From Aptenodytes patagonicus (lineage: Eukaryota; Chordata; Aves; Sphenisciformes; Spheniscidae): DNA of 64,000 nt. The notes beneath the pieces are model-generated. The model saw only the letters and a list, made by a program, of their open reading frames with translations. It was not told where the DNA came from and ran no database searches. Shown here piece by piece: positions 1 to 20,692 of the stretch. The DNA lies in the NCBI RefSeq assembly GCF_965638725.1, contig NC_134950.1:81208657-81272656 (forward strand). Direction: 5' to 3'. A program made the position numbers and the translations under genes. Within the stretch, counting starts at the first letter, position 1. The number at the start of each line of letters is the position of its first letter.

Positions 1-826
1 TGGAATCAGACAGTCTTCATGACACATTCAAGTAAGCAGCTCTCACCCATACCTTATCCAAGGTTTGAGCACACAGAAGTGGTGACACTTCACTGCCAAG
101 TAGGTGACTTTTGAAACCCTTCCTAAATCGGAGAGGTTAGGAAAAATCATGGTCATTTGCAAAGGCTTATACCAGTAAGTGTTCAGTAAGAGCACATTTC
201 TGCAGTTTTGTCTTCACATAACAAGTTAAATAAAAATACATTAATACAATCAAGGGCTGCACTTGTGTTAATGAATAAGCAACTTGCTATATTTGCTCGT
301 TGTGTCATATTCAACTTTAAAAAGTACGCATTCAAGGCTGAGGTGTAAAACATTGGTATCATCGTCATACTCAACCTGCATCAGTTTGATGTATGCAGCA
401 TTATGCCTACTTGGCGTACACTGTGAAGACATTTGGGAACCACGGCTCATTTGAGAAGCCACTTGCACGCCACTTCCAACACCAATAACAAATGCTATGT
501 AGGCTCAGAAAGAATGCACATAAGTCCACCAATCTGAGCATTTTAACTTACACATATATTCCCCTTAACAGTAGTGAACCGTGTTTTATCCCATTTTCCA
601 TATTAAAATTTTCCGCTTCTATAAAACTTCCTCATAATTTTTACTAACTACATGAAGCCATTTAACTATACCTTTCACTAACCTTTGTGTGCTTTCAGAT
701 AACCAGTGTCCTTCAGTTATTTTAGCGAATATGTATCTCCATATCCTGGGGCTCTATTCACATTAATCTTATCTTTAACAGGTGAAATCAAAGCCAAAAA
801 TTTCAGTACAAAACCAAATCAGATGT

Positions 827-3800
827 TTAGCATTCTGCCTCTGGTGTAATTTCCAAGCTTTTTGTTTCACATCCTCTAGAATGTTTCAAATCATAGGCCC
901 ACACAGTGTCTATTCCCTCTCCAGTAGTATGATCTGGGATCCAGCAAGGGAAAGGAAAACGGCAGGCAATGATTCTGGCATTACATTCAAGTTCTTCTTC
1001 CAGCTTCTTCTCCAACTGTGGCATCTGTTGAGCAACAATAAAAAGCTTTCAGAAGCAGTAAAAAACAGAAGCAATCTCTTTAGAATCTAATTCAAGTGTT
1101 CAAGAGAAGTCCAAGGTTTGAGGAATTTTTGGAAAAAAAATTTAGGAAAGTATTCATGATATACATTTTGGCTTGGATGCATTGACAAAGAATATCTAAA
1201 ACTAGAAAATGGTTATTGTGCCCTGATTGGTGAGACCAAGAAAATCATAACTCTAAGTTCTAAAAATTCAATCAAAACCTATAGATAATCCCTTAGATAA
1301 AAAAAACCCACAAATTAAGAAAAGACTTTGCATGTTCCAATTCACGATTCTCTTCAGTAGGATTCTTCTCTGTAGAGAATGAAAGTTCAGCCCCCTGAAT
1401 TCATGCTATTTATGACACCCCAAGTGGATTGAACTATTATGTGATACTCAAGGGCCAACACCTCTCATAATTTCCAGTCTAAGCCCAAGACAGATCCTGG
1501 GACACTCAAAACATCATACAGCCAACAACCCAAAGCAAACATTCTGTTGTCATTGTATGGTAAAGTACTGGTATGTTAAATACTACTGAAATTGAGCTTT
1601 GTTGGCTCCAGCCTGTTACCATATGCATGTAAGTCCCTGCAGCAGTACTGTATGAAACAGCATAGAGAATCATAGAATAGTTTGGGTTGGAAGGGACCTC
1701 TAAAGGCCATCTAGTCCAACCCCCCTGCCATGGGCAGGGACATCTTCAACTAGAGCAGGTTGCTCAGAGCCCCGTCCAACCTGACCTTGAAGGTTTCCAG
1801 GGATGGGGCATCCACCACCTCTCTGGGCAACCTGTGCCAGTGCTTCACCACCCTCAGCGTAAAAAATTTCTTCCTTATAGCTAGTCTGAATCTATGCCCC
1901 TTTAGTTTAAAGCCATTCCCCCTTGTCCTGTCGCAACAGGCCCTGTTAAAAAGTCTGCCCCCATCTTTTTTATAAGCCCCCTTGAAGTACTGATAGGCTG
2001 CAATAAGATCTTCCCCGAACCTTCTCTTCTCTAGGCTGAACAACCCCAACTCTCTCAGCCTTTCTTCATAGGAGAGGTGTTCCATCCCCCTGATCATTTT
2101 CGTGACCCTCTTCTGGACCCGCTCCAACAGGTCCGTGTCTTTCTTATGCTGAGGACCCCAGAGCTGGACGCAGTGCTCCAGGTGGGGTCTCACCAGAGCA
2201 GAGTACAGGGGCAGAATCACCTCCCTCAACCTGCTGGCCACGCTTCTTTGGATGCAGCCCAGGATACGGTTGGCCTTCTGGGCTGCGAGCGTACATTGCT
2301 GGCTTATGTCCAGCTTTTTATCCACCAGCACCCCCAAGTCCTTCTCGGCAGGGCTGCTCTCAATCCCTTCATCCCCCAGCCTGGATTGATACTGGGGGTT
2401 GCCCCGACCCAGGTGCAGGACCCTGCACTTGGCCTTGTTGAACCTCATGAGGTTCACACAGGCCCACTTCTCGAGCTTGTCCAGGTCTCTCTGGATGGCA
2501 TCCCGTCCCTCTGGCATGTCAACCGCACCACTCAGCTTGGCGTCGTCTGCAAACTTGCTGGGAGTGCACTCGATCCCATTGTTTATGTCATTGATGAACA
2601 TATTAAACAGTACTGGTCCTAATATGGACTCCTGAGGGACGTCACTTGTCACTGATCTCCATCTGGACATTGAGCCGTTGACCACTACGCTCTGGATTCG
2701 ACCATCCAGCCAATTCCTTATCCACCGAATAGTCCACCCATCAAATCCCTACCTCTCCAATTTAGAGAGAAGGATGTTGTGGGGGACCATGTCAAATACC
2801 ACTATGCAACTCTCATTGGTTGAAGACCTACAGTCTAGCTTTCCTCCAATCGCAAAAATTGAGCGGATACGAAAGTCAAGGGAAATATCACTACTCTTCC
2901 AGAACAGAGCAACACCCTGGCCAGTCAGATACTCTATCTCCAATAGGTACTTCTGCTATGGATTAAGCGAGAAATGAATTAACACATCTAGACTTCAAAG
3001 AAATTTCTTTCCCATCCCAGATAGCGATTATGTTCTGCAAAAACTGAAACTTGATAGATTTAGCCATTTTTGTCCTTCGGAAAAGTTTGATGTTATGCTT
3101 AAGCAGATCAGTACACATCCATTTGGAATTCCTTTTATTCTTACATACTGTATCTATCTCAGGGAGTAATTATAACAGCAAGTTCCAGAGGTTACTTCTA
3201 TTACATGTAAAAATCTATTTACTTTGATATCATGACATAACATTTAGATATTAAAAGGTTAAAAGGACAGTAATTATTTATAAATACAGCTCAAGTCAAG
3301 TCACGAAGGACACAAAATATATAAAAAATTCACACAAAAAAAGAAAAAAAAACCACAACAGAACACTATTAGAAAACAAGACTGACTGGAGAAAATATTT
3401 CCAAAGGCTGCAGATAGCTTCCCCTATCACATACGTGCAGGGTGTGCCTTTGATGTAACATCCTATTATAGCTACAGTTAAGCTTACAATGGAATATTTT
3501 AGGAAAATTATAGTCATAGATCTAATATATCAGTTACCTCTGAATATTCTTAAGCATTCTATGCTCTGATTTCATCCATACGGCAAAAGCTTTTAAACAT
3601 TTTTGCCACCGTGCCTTAAATAAACTAGAAAAATAAGGCCACTTTGGTATCCGAAACTGAGCTGAGACACCAGAAAAGGAAGGACTAAGTTGTTACAGAA
3701 ATTACAAATATAGACATAGCCTAATTTTTAATGAGTAATTATGAAAATCAGTGATATCTCATGTCTATATTAGCTCAAGTTAGAAAACTTCATTAATAGT

Positions 3801-6800
3801 TCAGCCAAAAAGAATTGTATCCTTGAACCAAACAGTCAAACTAGTTTTTAAGCTAGATCTCTCAGTAACATTAGGTGTTATCATCATACCGTATTTTATA
3901 TCAAGACAGGGTTGGATTTTTTTGGTATGTCTACATAGATATACAGTTTAGTAAACCTTTTGTACAGTATATAATCAGTTAAAATACACAGAAGCTGCGA
4001 ACATGAACACCTGGTAAGAATTCTGTCACCCCACCCTGAAATAGTAAAAGTCTCTCTGCAATGACTCATAGATAAACACACCTTCCTCCAGACACTTGCA
4101 AGAACAGAGAGGTCTTAGTCTTCCCTGAAGATCAATAAATCCAAGTTCTCTAAGGTAATCTTGGATATGAAATAAAATCACTGTGTGACAGCATCAAGTC
4201 AGACAAGTATTATTAAAAAAAGCTAAAGAGCTAAAGAGATCTATTGCCCTCAGTAAAAGAGAAAATGCATTAAAGTTTCTAGAAAATCAATTTAGCCATT
4301 CAGGAGGCTATGCATTCACAACTTCCGAAGTAAATTTAAAGGGGATCATGAGCAAACGAATGCTCAGGAAACACAGTAGTTCATATTTTTGGATCTGTTA
4401 CATTTATGACAGTATTTTTATTGGAATAATTTAGCCTAGTATTTACTGAATTTACTGAAGTTATTCTGAGCCCTATAGCTACTCTTTTTATCATAGCTAT
4501 TACTAATTTATCCCACTTTATACTATTACATTTAAAGTTAAGCCAGTATTTCTGCCAGGTTTACTCACATTTTCCCAGGGCATTTGTTTATTTCTAGTTT
4601 ACTGAGGTATCTTTCTTCACCTGCACTTTTCCCCTCAGTGCAACTGCAGAATTTCTGACTGCAAATTCAAATATTTATACTGCCCCCTCCCGGAACTCAA
4701 GCTTGAGAGCACATAACATCCAAACCTGGCAACATCTGTAGCACAAGTAACATCATAGTTCTCATTAATATGCCACCCACAAAAGACCAGGGGGGGAATG
4801 CATTTTCATTTCAGTTTCAAACATGAGTTAGAATTTGAATCTGAAGTAGGTATTTAATTCCAATGCTGTTAAAGAAAAAGCAGAGAACAGGGAAGCTTTA
4901 TTATGCTTCTTGTTGCATCTTCCTGTTACTACTACAGAAATACTATCAGTGTATGTTGTATGGTATAGCATCACAAAGCTCTTCACTCATTTCATCCCAC
5001 ATCTGCCTTAGCAGAGGAAGAAGCAATACAGAAGCATTTATAGAATATTTGTTTCACTCCTCCATATGCATTCAACCTATATAGAAGATTCTAATAATAA
5101 ATCAAAATATCAAGAATATTTAAATACTTAAGGTTTCTTCCTCTTTTCTAGTAAAAAGAGAAAAAGAAAACTAGATCAAGCCAAAAGCCAAAGTGAATGT
5201 AAAGTCTGACTGAATTTATCGAATACATCACCAAAGCAGTCACTATGCAACTCAATTTCTACAGCAGTTTTGAAGAATGCATTTTTCCCAGGGACACGAT
5301 GAACATAGGCTGCAAAGCCTTCTTAAAAGGCAAAGAATTTATGGACTTGTACTCTAACAATTATACTTGAAGTATTTGCCTCCCTTCCTAAAACCTCACA
5401 GTCTAACATGGGCAAGGGATTATTTCAATACACCAGCTACTGGCCTGTTTAAGGTGATCTGGTTTTTGGAGAAGAACATAAGCAAACTTCAATACTCTCC
5501 TCTAACAAGTTTCCCAAAAATCAGCTGCAGCCAATTTCCTACTCCATCTTCTCCCTGCAAACTCCTTGTTTTTTCAGTATGGAAAAACTGAAATTTTCAA
5601 GAACCAATCTATCACCTTCCCCCCAAGCAACTTGAGCACAGCAGTTTTCATTTTGGTTCTGAACTAATGGATAGAAAATACTTCTCAAAAAAACATGTAT
5701 ATTTTCAGAGCTCCAGCCTGCATACTGTCACAAATTTTACCAGGTTTTATCATGAACATTAATAAGCAACAATGAAATATCAAAATATTAGTACTAACTA
5801 CCTTTGACATTCTGCAGGTTGGTTCATTTTGCAGATGAACGTACTAATACTGAATGCCTTGGTATCAAAATAATTAAACAATGCAAAAACAGTAAACTCA
5901 CCATTTGAGGTACACCAAAAACAACAACATTCGTATAATGGCAAAAAGAAACCTAAAAAAAATTTAAGAACAAGTCTTAATGAAAATGGCATTTATATTT
6001 TGAGAAGTTCTCGCCATTCTTTTCCCCTAATCCCTCTAGCTGCACTCCTTTCAACAGGGATTTAGAACAAAAATAAGAAAGGAGATCCCATATCAACTTT
6101 TCATCACACAAATTTCCACATAAAGACAACTTTATATCGCTGAACAGCAAAAAGCTTCTACTGCCTGGCCAAGAATACAGCACCAATTCTAGTAGCACAG
6201 AAAGTATTAGTTTAGAAGATACCTACATGATTTTGCTCATGTCTAAGTTTTTCTACAACTCCTGTATATGTTAAAATGGCGTACGTTTTAAGTGTGCCCC
6301 CACTTTTGTTAAATGTTAGCTAGCTATAAAGACTTGCAAGGCATCCCAATGCCTGGGTTCTTCCAGTCAGTGCCATGAAGGTTTCCTACGCTCCTCTCTG
6401 AACAAAGATAAAAACAGTACATTCACACTTTTCCCCAAAACTCCTGGTATCCACTTTATCATTACAAAATGCTATTCTTAAAAAAACAACAACAAACCCC
6501 ACAACTTTGACAGGAATAGCAGGGGAGAGGCCCACATAAATATGACCCAAAAAAGCGCACCTCATTAAAGAAGCAATTGTGACTCAAATGATTGAAAATT
6601 GTGAAAAAAATTTCAGTCACATGTATGTAAATTACCTTAAAGCAACACTCAAAACCAGGTAACACATTGCACAGCTAGAAAAGAACACGTCTAATGAAAT
6701 GTCAGATGAGATTGTGATCTTGCAAATTAGGTGAATAAGAGTCTTGTTACTGACTCCACAGAATCAGCTCTCAGTGAAGCCTGACATTACAGCACCCCAC

Positions 6801-8418
6801 ATCATTCATCAGGCACAAGCATGACATAGTATGCTTCAGGAGCCTGTACTGAAAAAGGACAGCACACCTGTCTGTGCTTTGCTTTCACCAAAGCACAAAA
6901 CCAGCAGAGCAGTGTATTGTGCTGTGAGTCTAGTTTCTATGGGCTCAAGTATTTTTCTCAAAGCCCAATACAGCACCTTGTGGCCAGTCAGCATTCTGGT
7001 TCTTTCAAGAAAGTATGTCCAAATTATGGAAATCTCTCAAACATCCCGGATTCATTCTTACATACTTCACCACCTACCTTCCATAAGTCTGAAATATAAA
7101 ATTTGGTGTTCTGATGTACCCCATCTCTCCAGGCACGGTATCTGGAGTACCAGACTAGCCAGGGATTTAATTCATAACCAACAGCTTTGAATCCCCTTTT
7201 TGCAGCTGCTATCACCTACAAGGTAGAAAATAAATCTTCACTTAGAAACAGAGAAAGTGTATTCATTTAAACAGGAGCACATAGTTTTATTTACAGTATA
7301 AATCAAAGGAATGCACTGTTGTAACTCACTCAGGTTTTAATCCCTAACAGATTAGTAGTATAGTGAACAAAAACTCAAACTACATTTTTACACTGTTATG
7401 ACTAGTCCCATTGAAATTAATAGATATATTCAGACGAACAAAATGAACCACTTACACATTCACAGGGCAAACCTGTAAGCTTGTAGTACGTCTATGACTT
7501 ACATGAAAGTTTAATTTAACGTATTCATGACACTACCTTGGAATTAAAAGAGTACCAAAATTGACCATGGAGAGAACAGTGAAATACGCGAGCAGAAATG
7601 CTCAAAATTAGAGCACTTAACTTATTTTAAAAGTAGTGACGGGTAGGCACTTGAAAGACCCCTGAATCAGAGCCAAAATGACCTACCAATAGAAGGAGTA
7701 TGAAAGTAATCTGTTGACCTACATTTAAAAACACGTAGGTCAAAAATTTAAATGTAGGTTAAGAAATTAAAACAAACCCCACACAAATCTCACAGTATAG
7801 CTTTCATCCAATGCTAGGCTTCATGTATCATTTTAAAAGGCAAAAGGTAATTCAGATAAACAGATTTTCAAAAACATTCCTTTAAATTAGACCCTAAGAT
7901 TTAGAATTGTTAAGCTGTATTGCAAGTGTCTTCAAACAAGATCAAAGCCCACTGATTTCTTATAAAAAGAAAAAAAATATAAGGAAAATGCAAAAAGGCA
8001 CCAGTTTCTAGAATTAAGGTTTAAGTCATAATTTAAAAGGTTAAAACTTGGCAGTGATCAGGAAAAGCCTGATGAACTATGAATTACAGAACAGGCAAGG
8101 TGAAATCAGGAAGAAGAACACATTTAATAGAACTTCTCAAACAGCGTTACCTGGACAGGGTGTTTCACACTATTAAAATAATGCATCTTCCATCATGCAC
8201 ACAGCATTTGCAAATATACTAAAAGAATCTGACATTTTTACCATGCTTGGAAATAAAAATATAGTCATATTTATCCACCAATTACACCTGAATAAGTGCT
8301 AAATATTTAAAAGCATCTGACCAGAAGCTCAACATTTTTCAGGACAGGTACATTGAGGCAACACCAAGCATTCAAGGCACCTGGCTCTCCAAGTAGTCTT
8401 CAGTCTCCATTTAGGTGC

Positions 8419-8451
<33 letters not shown>

Positions 8452-9801
8452 AAAAAAATAAAATAAAATAAAAATCAGAATTAAACACACAGTACCTAGT
8501 CAAATTAGATGCCTCAGATGAGGGTCAACAGCCAGAATGCTGAGCAGAGAGGGCATCAGAAACTGCAGTTCTCTCGTACCTATGTGCTTTTTTTTTCCCC
8601 TCTGTTTCCTACTCAGGCACAATTCCTTCTATGCCACCTTCACAGATTTGGATTTCCAAATCAAATTTTTTTAGTGTGGACAAATGGTTGACTCATTCAC
8701 ATGAAATATGGACAAAGGTAGCATTCAGGAAATTACTTGTTTCCATCAAAAACCCACTTAGTGCGCCATCCAGTTGCTAAAACTGACTTGAAGCAGATGG
8801 TTATGAAATGGTACACAAAACATCACAACTACAAAAAACCCCACACCATTCTCCACTATACCCTCACCACCACACTTCACAAACTGGGGTTCAGACAATG
8901 TCCTGGAAGCACAGTATTACTTTGGCTTTGGTGATTCTCACCATTCCTCTTGGTAATTATTCTAGTTTCACCACATTGATTTTGAAGCAGGGCAGCCAGC
9001 ACTGCACAAAGGCATGAAGACTACAGTTCTAACAATACCATGATTTTTATTTTTGACATCTGTCACTCATTTCTCATTCTCTTTTGTTCTTCTATCACCT
9101 TTATACAGTAAGCACAGAGCTGCAACTCCAAAAGCACAGTGCTATTTAATCTCACAGCCTCACATGCTGCAGCTATAAACCTACGTGGAATCACAGCTCT
9201 TTGGCAACCACAATACCAATACTCCGATCGCATCTTTTCACGTGAACACAGTGCAATTCCCTCCAGCCAACAGGATCGGGTTATCATCTTGTACACTACC
9301 TTGTCAAGCTGCAGGTAAGACTGGAGAAAAAAATACTGATTACTCACCTAAACTGAATGTAAACCTTTCTCAGCTTTGAGCCTTTTCATAAGACTGAAAC
9401 GAAAACATTGGATGCCAAAGACAAGACAATCACAAATATGAGAAAACAACAGCAGCCACAGCTAGGGTATTTGGCACTTTTTTCAGAGGCAATATAAACG
9501 GAAGGCAATGTCCATAACTTACAATACGGCCATCCCCGCTACCAATGTCAACTAGGGAGCCGCTTCTGTTTTCTAACATTTTCAGCACATTCTGGATCTG
9601 AGTCGAAGTTGCAGGAACGAAGGGCAGGCACACTTTCCTCAGAGCCGGGGTCACAAAGGGGGTGACCACAGCATAAAGTGCCACCAAGGTCCCACCAACA
9701 CCAGCGGTGACTAACAGCCCCCAGCTCCTCCTTCTGGAGCCGCCCTCACAATCTTCTTGCAGGCCTGCTGCGTGGCTCTCATTTGCGACTGCCTTGGACA
9801 T
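827..9801 (-). CDS. ATPSCKMT: ATP synthase c-subunit lysine N-methyltransferase (4 coding exons)
   Basis: Coding exons read on the minus strand are 9801-9523, 7215-7078, 5952-5902 and 1024-827. All internal junctions have AG/GT ends and phase 0, giving 221 residues. Residues about 27-50 form a hydrophobic segment (mitochondrial membrane anchor in the family), followed by the conserved [14 protein letters not shown] stretch. The SAM-binding motif [10 protein letters not shown] lies at 85-93 and the acidic motif GYELNPW at 106-112. The C-terminal exon carries IACRFPF and [11 protein letters not shown]. The family (formerly FAM173B) trimethylates Lys43 of the ATP synthase c-subunit in mitochondria. 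The start is the ATG at 9801, the only ATG before the membrane segment. A good splice acceptor lies 5 bases upstream of it, so the 5' UTR is probably spliced. Exon 3 has only 17 codons. The C-terminus is slightly shorter than I expect for mammals, so a last alternative exon is possible. No AATAAA is visible on the minus strand below 827. Confidence 0.95.
1664..2800 (-). mobile_element. CR1 LINE, 5'-truncated, in ATPSCKMT intron 3
   Basis: The minus strand encodes the C-terminal part of a CR1 ORF2 reverse transcriptase: PHNILLSKL, then [18 protein letters not shown], the intact FADD catalytic box, [29 protein letters not shown] and [10 protein letters not shown], ending [11 protein letters not shown]. 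The frame stays open for over 300 codons (2685-1750). The 3' end has the CR1 GGTTGGAAGGGACCTCTA-type motif and AATCATAGAAT tail near 1664-1710. The 5' break falls inside KAFDTVPHN, where it joins unrelated intron sequence near 2800. It lies in the same orientation as the host gene. Confidence 0.93.
8418..8476. repeat. (TA)n followed by (AAAAT)n microsatellite
   Basis: An AT dinucleotide run interrupted once by C, then an A-rich AAAAT run. It lies in ATPSCKMT intron 1. Confidence 0.9.
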
Positions 9802-9979
9802 CACACCTAGAGACAGACATGGAAGAGTATTTTCCCTAATAGCTTTATGATGTGCTCTCTTAAGACAAAGCAGTGTATTATATCAAAGACATAGGACATC
9901 AGGGAAAAAAACTTCTGTTCCTTTAGCCGATTCCTACACCCTGGGGAAATATTACTGTTACTGCTTTTGAGACGCTTTA

Positions 9980-10741
9980 GTGCTAGGTTAATTTTTCAGG
10001 GCAGGAAAGCAGTTGCCATTTAAGCCAGTAGTTATTCCCACCCGGCCGGGCAGCAGCGCGCCCTCCAACAGCTCAAGGGCGGCGCAGGCAGAGACCTCCC
10101 CGCCACGGGCCGCCCGTGAGCCCGCGCTCAGGGAAACGTCCCTGAGCCGTTACTGCTCTTCCCTTCAGGAGGAACTTTCCTCCAGAGCACAACGACCACA
10201 GCTGCAAGGCCGCCTGCCAGCCGCTCACCAGCGCCCGCCCGGCCACCCCACCACAGCCACCAGCGAGCTCCCTCAGAAGCAACGGGCGGGGGTTCTCAGC
10301 CGGCAGTATTTATAAGGGAGGACAATACCACTTCGCTACGCGGGGGGGACCGACGGGACAGCGAAACCTTTCTGAAGGCGCTTCGGAGAGGAGCGGGGCG
10401 CGCCCTTCCGGCGTGTGTCTGTCCCTACTCCTTCGCGTTCGTGTCACCCGGTGCAGGCCGCTGCTGCCGCGCTTGGCGCCCGTATTCTACCTAATATAGG
10501 GTACTTCCCCCCTCCCCCAGCTGGGGGACGGGGCCGCGAGTGCCGCGCGACTCCCACCGTGCCGGGTGCTTCCAGAAAGGTCCGCTGGAGGCGCCATATA
10601 AGTCCCTCCCGCGAAATGTGTCGCGCGGCTGCCGGCTGCGCAGGCGCGGGGCCGTGCGCGGGCGAGCGTGCTGCGTCACGGCGTGGCGGGCGCGCCTGCA
10701 TCCGGCTCGTGCTTGCCCAGTGTGTGGGAGCGGTAGCAGCC
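9980..10741. promoter_or_regulatory. Bidirectional CpG-rich promoter of ATPSCKMT and CCT5
   Basis: The segment between the two divergent genes is GC- and CpG-rich, in contrast to the AT-rich introns on both sides. Visible candidates are an ETS/GABP-type CTTCCGG at 10405-10411, a heat-shock half-site pair TTCCAGAA at 10570-10577, a plus-strand TATAAG at 10597-10602 for CCT5, and a minus-strand TATAAATA at 10314-10307 for ATPSCKMT. CpG-rich head-to-head promoters are typical of housekeeping gene pairs. Transcription start sites are not determined. Confidence 0.8.
10229..10290 (-). other. ATPSCKMT: Predicted noncoding first exon of ATPSCKMT
   Basis: A consensus donor (CTG|GTGAGCGG) sits on the minus strand with the intron beginning at 10228. 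The acceptor CTGTCTCTAG ends at 9807, directly before GTGTG-ATG of the coding start. A minus-strand TATAAATA lies at 10314-10307, about 25-30 bases upstream of the proposed exon start. The exon would be noncoding, because no ATG opens in it. This is inferred from signals only. Confidence 0.5.
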
Positions 10742-18651
<7,910 letters not shown>

Positions 18652-18800
18652 AGGTTGAAAAGCAGGAAACATTAAGGGGGCCACAGCAGTAGCGAAGACG
18701 GTAGTATTCTGATGCTTCATCTTCAGCTATTTATTTTGGACACTTTTTGTTTCAGATACTGTAATGGCTAATTGTTGGAAATAAAACACAATTTAGCACT
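18652..18800 (+). terminator. CCT5: CCT5 3' UTR with poly(A) signal AATAAA at 18780-18785
   Basis: An AATAAA hexamer lies about 130 bases after the CCT5 stop codon. This would give a short 3' UTR. Cleavage is expected within about 10-30 bases downstream. Confidence 0.75.
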
Positions 18801-20098
18801 GGTGGCTTGAAGATTTGTTTCAGAAGTATTGCATCTTTTCTTAGGCAGGTGTGAATATTCATAGAAAACACTTCTTGAATGTATGGGGAAAAAAACATTG
18901 ATAACGCAGTAGTAAAATTCCATGGTTCCTTTTCCATTGCTCCCACAGCTAGCTCCATTAGCTGCTTGTGAGCAAAGCCCACAGATTCTCAAGTTAAGAG
19001 GCCTGTCGTTCTTCAGTGAAGCAAGCAAAAAATTATTGCAGCCTCCAGTAATTCTCATAGGTTAAAATATATCAAGTATGAAGTTTCAATCTGAAGATGT
19101 AAAGGACCTGTATTTCATGCTTCTGGCTGCTTCCATTTTTCCTCTTGCAGTACCCTTTAAGCATGTTCCTGATTTATGTGCCAGGAGGAGCTTTTTCAGG
19201 GGTATGTGCATTCAGCCAAGTGGGGTTTTTTCCAAAATTTTTGTCTATACTACCACAATTGAGTGCACTTTGTAAGTCCCAAGTATGATCTTAGAATGGT
19301 AGAGTAAAATTTACTAGTAAGGTGCCTTGCTTGTGAAATTACTAGCAGGAAGCAAGCGGTAGACCAGAACTAACGTGCAATTTTTCTGCAGATTTCAAAA
19401 GACAGGGAAGTATTGAAAATACCAGTTCAACATTACTTGTGTTACATTTCATGTGCATAGTTTTAACCTTTCAGAGCATAGTACAGAGGAAACTTTTTTT
19501 TCACTGGCCACTGTTAGCTACCAGGTCTTGTTCTAATCATTATTTGCTGCGATTATACATCACTTATATTGAGTCAAACAAAATCCTTCAGTGAGTGCTG
19601 ACAGAGGAAGAAGGGTAGAAATAACAAGTTCGGCTTTTATGGTGGGGAGAGTTCCAGGACTGGTTATAATAAAGTGTATTTCCAGAACTGTTTGAGGAAG
19701 AATCCTGTAAAGCTTTATTTTCACTGTTAGAAAATAAGTACTGGGTGTTTCATTCTTACTCTTTTGCCTTTTCCCAAATTAGCTTCCTTTACATGCAGTT
19801 CAGTGGACAACAACAGTTAATCAGTTTTACTGCTGCTCAAGTAGGCATTCTGCATTGGTTCATGGCTGTAATTGTGAATCTAAAATCCCATAAATACATT
19901 GGCTCACGTACAGCCATCTCTTACTTCATTCAGTAACACAAAAAGAAAACGGCTGTAGCTGGAACTTAAAAGGGAGTCATTTGATTGCACTAATGGTCCC
20001 CTTACACCTCGTAGTGAAGTTGTACGTGTGATAGAAAGGAAGTTGGAAAACCATTATGCACATTTTATTAGTTTTTCCCTTCAACTCCTGTCCCCTGG
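18801..20098. other. Intergenic, no gene or repeat recognised
   Basis: AT-rich sequence downstream of CCT5 with only short, shadow-like open frames. Part could be a longer alternative CCT5 3' UTR, but no second clear poly(A) signal context was singled out. Confidence 0.5.
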
Positions 20099-20687
20099 TG
20101 TCGTGGTTTAACCCCAGCCGGCAACTAAGCACCACCCAGCCACTCGCTCACTCCCTCACAGGGGATGGGGGAGAGAATCGGAAGGGTAAAAGTGGGAAAA
20201 CTCATAGGCTGAGATAAAGGCAGTTTAATAGGTAAAGCAAAAGCCGCGCACGCAAGCAAAGCAGAACAAGGAATTAATTCACTGCTTCCCATGGGCAGGC
20301 AGGTGTTCAGCCATCCCCAGGAAAGCAGGGCTCCATCACGCGTAACGGTTACTTGGGAAGACAAACGCCATCGCTCCAAACGTCCCCTGCTCCTTTGTTC
20401 TCCAGCTTTTTTTGCCGAGCATGGTGTTATGCGGCAGGGGCGATCGCTTTGGTTAGTTCAGGTCATCTGCCCGCTTGTGCCCCCTCCCAACCTCTTGCGC
20501 ACCCCCAGCCTACTTGTTGGGGGGCGGGGACAGTGAGAAGCAGAGGCAGCCTTGATGCTGTGCAAGCCCTGCTCAGCAATAGCTAAAACAGTTGGTTTTC
20601 AGCATTGTTTTGGTCACAAATCTGAAGCAGAGCTTCATACCAGCTACTATGAAGAAAATTAACTCTGTGCCAGCCAGAGCCAGTGCA
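20099..20687 (-). mobile_element. Solo LTR, ERVL-like, minus orientation
   Basis: The element starts TGTCGTGGTTTAAC and ends CCAGTGCA on the plus strand, which is the inverted TG...CA form. Its reverse complement matches the LTR at 38845-39441: a shared AGAGTTAATTT block, then TAGTAGCTGGTA, and the terminal GTTAAACCAC. The length is 589 bases. It is flanked by CCTGG (20094-20098) and CCTGT (20688-20692), a 5-base duplication with one mismatch. No internal retroviral genes adjoin it, so it is a solo LTR left by recombination. Confidence 0.85.
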
Positions 20688-20692
20688 CCTGT

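Noticed and set aside
10229..10282. Upstream ORF in the ATPSCKMT leader overlapping the main start
   Set aside because: The frame begins with TTG, not ATG, so there is no real upstream start codon.
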